From the NCBI GenBank assembly GCA_027704905.1, contig CM051006.1:2129376-2193375 (forward strand): a stretch of 64,000 nucleotides of DNA, given 5' to 3'. The stretch's first letter is position 1. The number at the start of each line of letters is the position of its first letter. The DNA is from Muraenolepis orangiensis. Lineage: Eukaryota > Chordata > Actinopteri > Gadiformes > Muraenolepididae. Shown here in pieces: positions 61,857 to 64,000 of the stretch. A model generated the notes under the pieces. That model ran no database searches, was not told where the DNA came from, and saw nothing but the letters and a program-made list of their open reading frames with translations. The position numbers were made by a program, and so were the translations under genes.

Positions 61857-62099
61857 TTGAATCCTCTTTATTGGTCACATACATGAAGACATACAGTGAA
61901 ATGTGTTCTCTGCATTTAACCCATCCTAATGTTGTATTAGGAGCAGTGGGCAGCTATTCATACAGCGCCCGGGGAGCAGTTAGGGTTAGGGTCTTCCTCA
62001 AGGACACCTCGACAGTTTTTGCTAGGAGGAGCCGGGGATCGAACCAGCAACCTTCCGGTTGTGAGGCGACCGCTCTACCTCCTGAGCTAGACTGCCGCC
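61857..62099 (-). mobile_element. tRNA-derived SINE, copy 3 (full length, tail type II)
   Basis: On the minus strand: GGCGGCAGTCTAGCTCAGGA (A box), GGTTCGATCCCC (B box), CTCCTCCTAGCAAAAACTGT, GTGTCCTTGAGGAAGACC. Then a different tail: CGCTGTATGAATAGCTGCCC, ATTAGGATGGGTTAAATGCA, and TATGTGACCAATAAAGAGGA with an ATTC-like end. It is the most complete SINE in the window. Confidence 0.88.
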
Positions 62100-62201
62100 C
62101 TAATATATATATAAATATATATATTCAATTATGTACTTTATTAACTACATTGTTTATGGTTTTAAATTTATACGTGCCACTGTGTCCAAAAATGTACAGA
62201 A

Positions 62202-62588
62202 ACACAGCAGAGGGACTCCTCATAGAGGGACCCTGATCCAGTTACCCTCTAAAGAGCTCAGCAGAGGGACTCCTCATAGAGGGACCCTGATCCAGTTACC
62301 CTCTAAAGAGCTCAGCAGAGGGACTCCTCATAGAGGGACCCTGATCCAGTTACCCTCTAAAGAGCTCAGCAGAGGGACTCCTCATAGAGGGACCCTGATC
62401 CAGTTACCCTCTAAAGAGCTCAGCAGAGGGACTCCTCATAGAGGGACCCTGATCCAGTTACCCTCTAAAGAGCTCAGCAGAGGGACTCCTCATAGAGGGA
62501 CCCTGATCCAGTTACCCTCTAAAGAGCTCAGCAGAGGGACTCCTCATAGAGGGACCCTGATCCAGTTACCCTCTAAAGAGCTCAGCAG
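62202..62588 (+). repeat. 54-bp minisatellite, seven copies
   Basis: Unit CAGCAGAGGGACTCCTCATA plus GAGGGACCCTGATCCAGTTA and CCCTCTAAAGAGCT. Units appear identical, implying very recent expansion. The unit is divisible by three and encodes LSRGTPHRGTLIQLPSKE repeats in an ORF that lacks any other support. Confidence 0.96.
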
Positions 62589-63066
62589 TGGTATCAATAC
62601 CTCTCTTAAGAAGCTTCTCTCCATCCCCGGTTACCAAGGCCTGTTTACTCAACCTCTAAAACACCGGAAGAGACGACCACGACCCAACCACCCAATGGCT
62701 AAAATACACTCATTAATTATACGGCTTTTTAGAGTGCCGGAGATAAACGACGCTCTCTTCCTAATCCGCCTTCTTTAAATATCAAGCTAAAGAAGTGATT
62801 AATGGACGCCAGAGGAAACATTGTTTGTTTGAAAAAATACTTCTAGAACAATAATACAAATACGTCTTCTCTTTTAAGAATGACCTCCAGATATCATAAA
62901 ACTATCCCATTTAAAAAGCTTGTGTGCAGAATAAATGACCTTAGGAACAGAAGCTGCGTGGACCAGACCGGATGGGTCCCAGTCGTCATAGTGATGGTAC
63001 TCAGAGTCCACTGACTGTATTTATTATACTGTATTATGTCTGTGAATACAATAGTCCAACTGCAGC
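62589..63066. other. unassigned
   Basis: No feature recognised. Confidence 0.4.
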
Positions 63067-63070
63067 ACGT

Positions 63071-63192
63071 ATTGCAGTAGTATTCTTTACAGCCTGCTCA
63101 GTGATGTCTGTCTTAGACAGAGAGCTGTTCATCTGTATGCAGTAGTATTCTTACAGCCTGCTCAGTGATGTCTCTCTTTAGACAGAGAGCTT
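63071..63192 (+). repeat. about 60-bp direct duplication
   Basis: Two copies of GCAGTAGTATTCTTTACAGC plus CTGCTCAGTGATGTCTGTCT and TAGACAGAGAGCT with small indels. Confidence 0.92.
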
Positions 63193-63520
63193 GTTTGATA
63201 GCCAGTTGATTGTCCTCCTATAACCAGCATGTTGTCTACCAGCTCCTGTTCTTCCTCTAAGGTTGATTTGTTAACTCTGGTTCTGGTGTTCCTGTAAACC
63301 TCAAAAGGCGTCTTTAAGATACGGTCAAAGTCGTATTAATTGCGTCTCGTCTTGAGATTCTCTGATTTGATGAAAGTGATGATCGTCTCCCAGGGGAACC
63401 GCCTCCATTAGAACCGGGAAGATTGCTATCGGAAAATCCACCGCATCTCCACGGAGAATGGATTACTGTTAATTATGATGATCATAATTATTGATAACAA
63501 CAACAACAACAAAACAAGGG
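63193..63520. other. unassigned
   Basis: No gene recognised. A short (CAA)n lies at 63497-63515. Confidence 0.4.

Positions 63521-64000
<480 letters not shown>

Overview
The window looks like intergenic DNA from a teleost fish. The evidence is the mix of CR1/L2-type LINEs, hAT, pogo-like and Harbinger-like DNA transposons, tRNA-headed SINEs with the teleost 3' tail, and very dense micro- and minisatellites. I tallied the listed tandem-repeat intervals by hand and they come to roughly a fifth of the 64 kb. Such density recalls gadiform (cod-like) genomes, but that is inference only. I found no intact host gene, rRNA or tRNA gene, CRISPR array or bacterial/viral gene.

Layout. 1-2.2 kb: minus-strand jockey-like LINE (endonuclease plus reverse transcriptase), cut by the window edge and broken by one frameshift. 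3.4-4.6 kb: a short ORF with a degenerate 2A-like motif and a small RT scrap. 6-13.3 kb: minisatellites (27, 26 and 33 bp) and a GACA/GATA block. 13.6-14.5 kb: hAT-type element with 8-bp target duplication. 14.5-15.6 kb: AT-rich tandem arrays hosting a solo LTR. 16.4-17.2 kb: a 0.9-kb palindrome-bearing hAT-like repeat whose second copy lies inverted at 58.9-59.8 kb. 17.4-22.1 kb: satellites, including a 1.2-kb array of CTGGAGGTAAC-like units. 22.6-25.7 kb: a dispersed repeat split by another element, two SINEs and an RTE-like 3' end. 26.3-28.5 kb: the only exon-like host or domesticated-type sequence, namely two spliced exons of a SAM-like domain (+) facing the last exon of an integrase-type transposase-like protein (-).

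34.0-36.0 kb and 42.4-45.8 kb hold two copies of the same L2-type LINE. Each carries a different DNA transposon, and each serves as the empty site for the other: a 558-bp Harbinger-like MITE in copy 1 and a 1.34-kb pogo/Tigger-like element in copy 2. A second LINE with an SGNH-type ORF1 remnant abuts copy 2 (45.8-47.9 kb). 48.8-55.9 kb is almost all tandem repeat plus a duplicated 187-bp block. 56.0-57.2 kb has an RT fragment and a hAT deletion derivative that keeps a TTF-type zinc-finger fragment and a perfect 8-bp target duplication. The rest is minisatellite, one complete SINE and unassigned DNA.

No genes work together here. The biology is transposon nesting, decay and tandem-repeat expansion.
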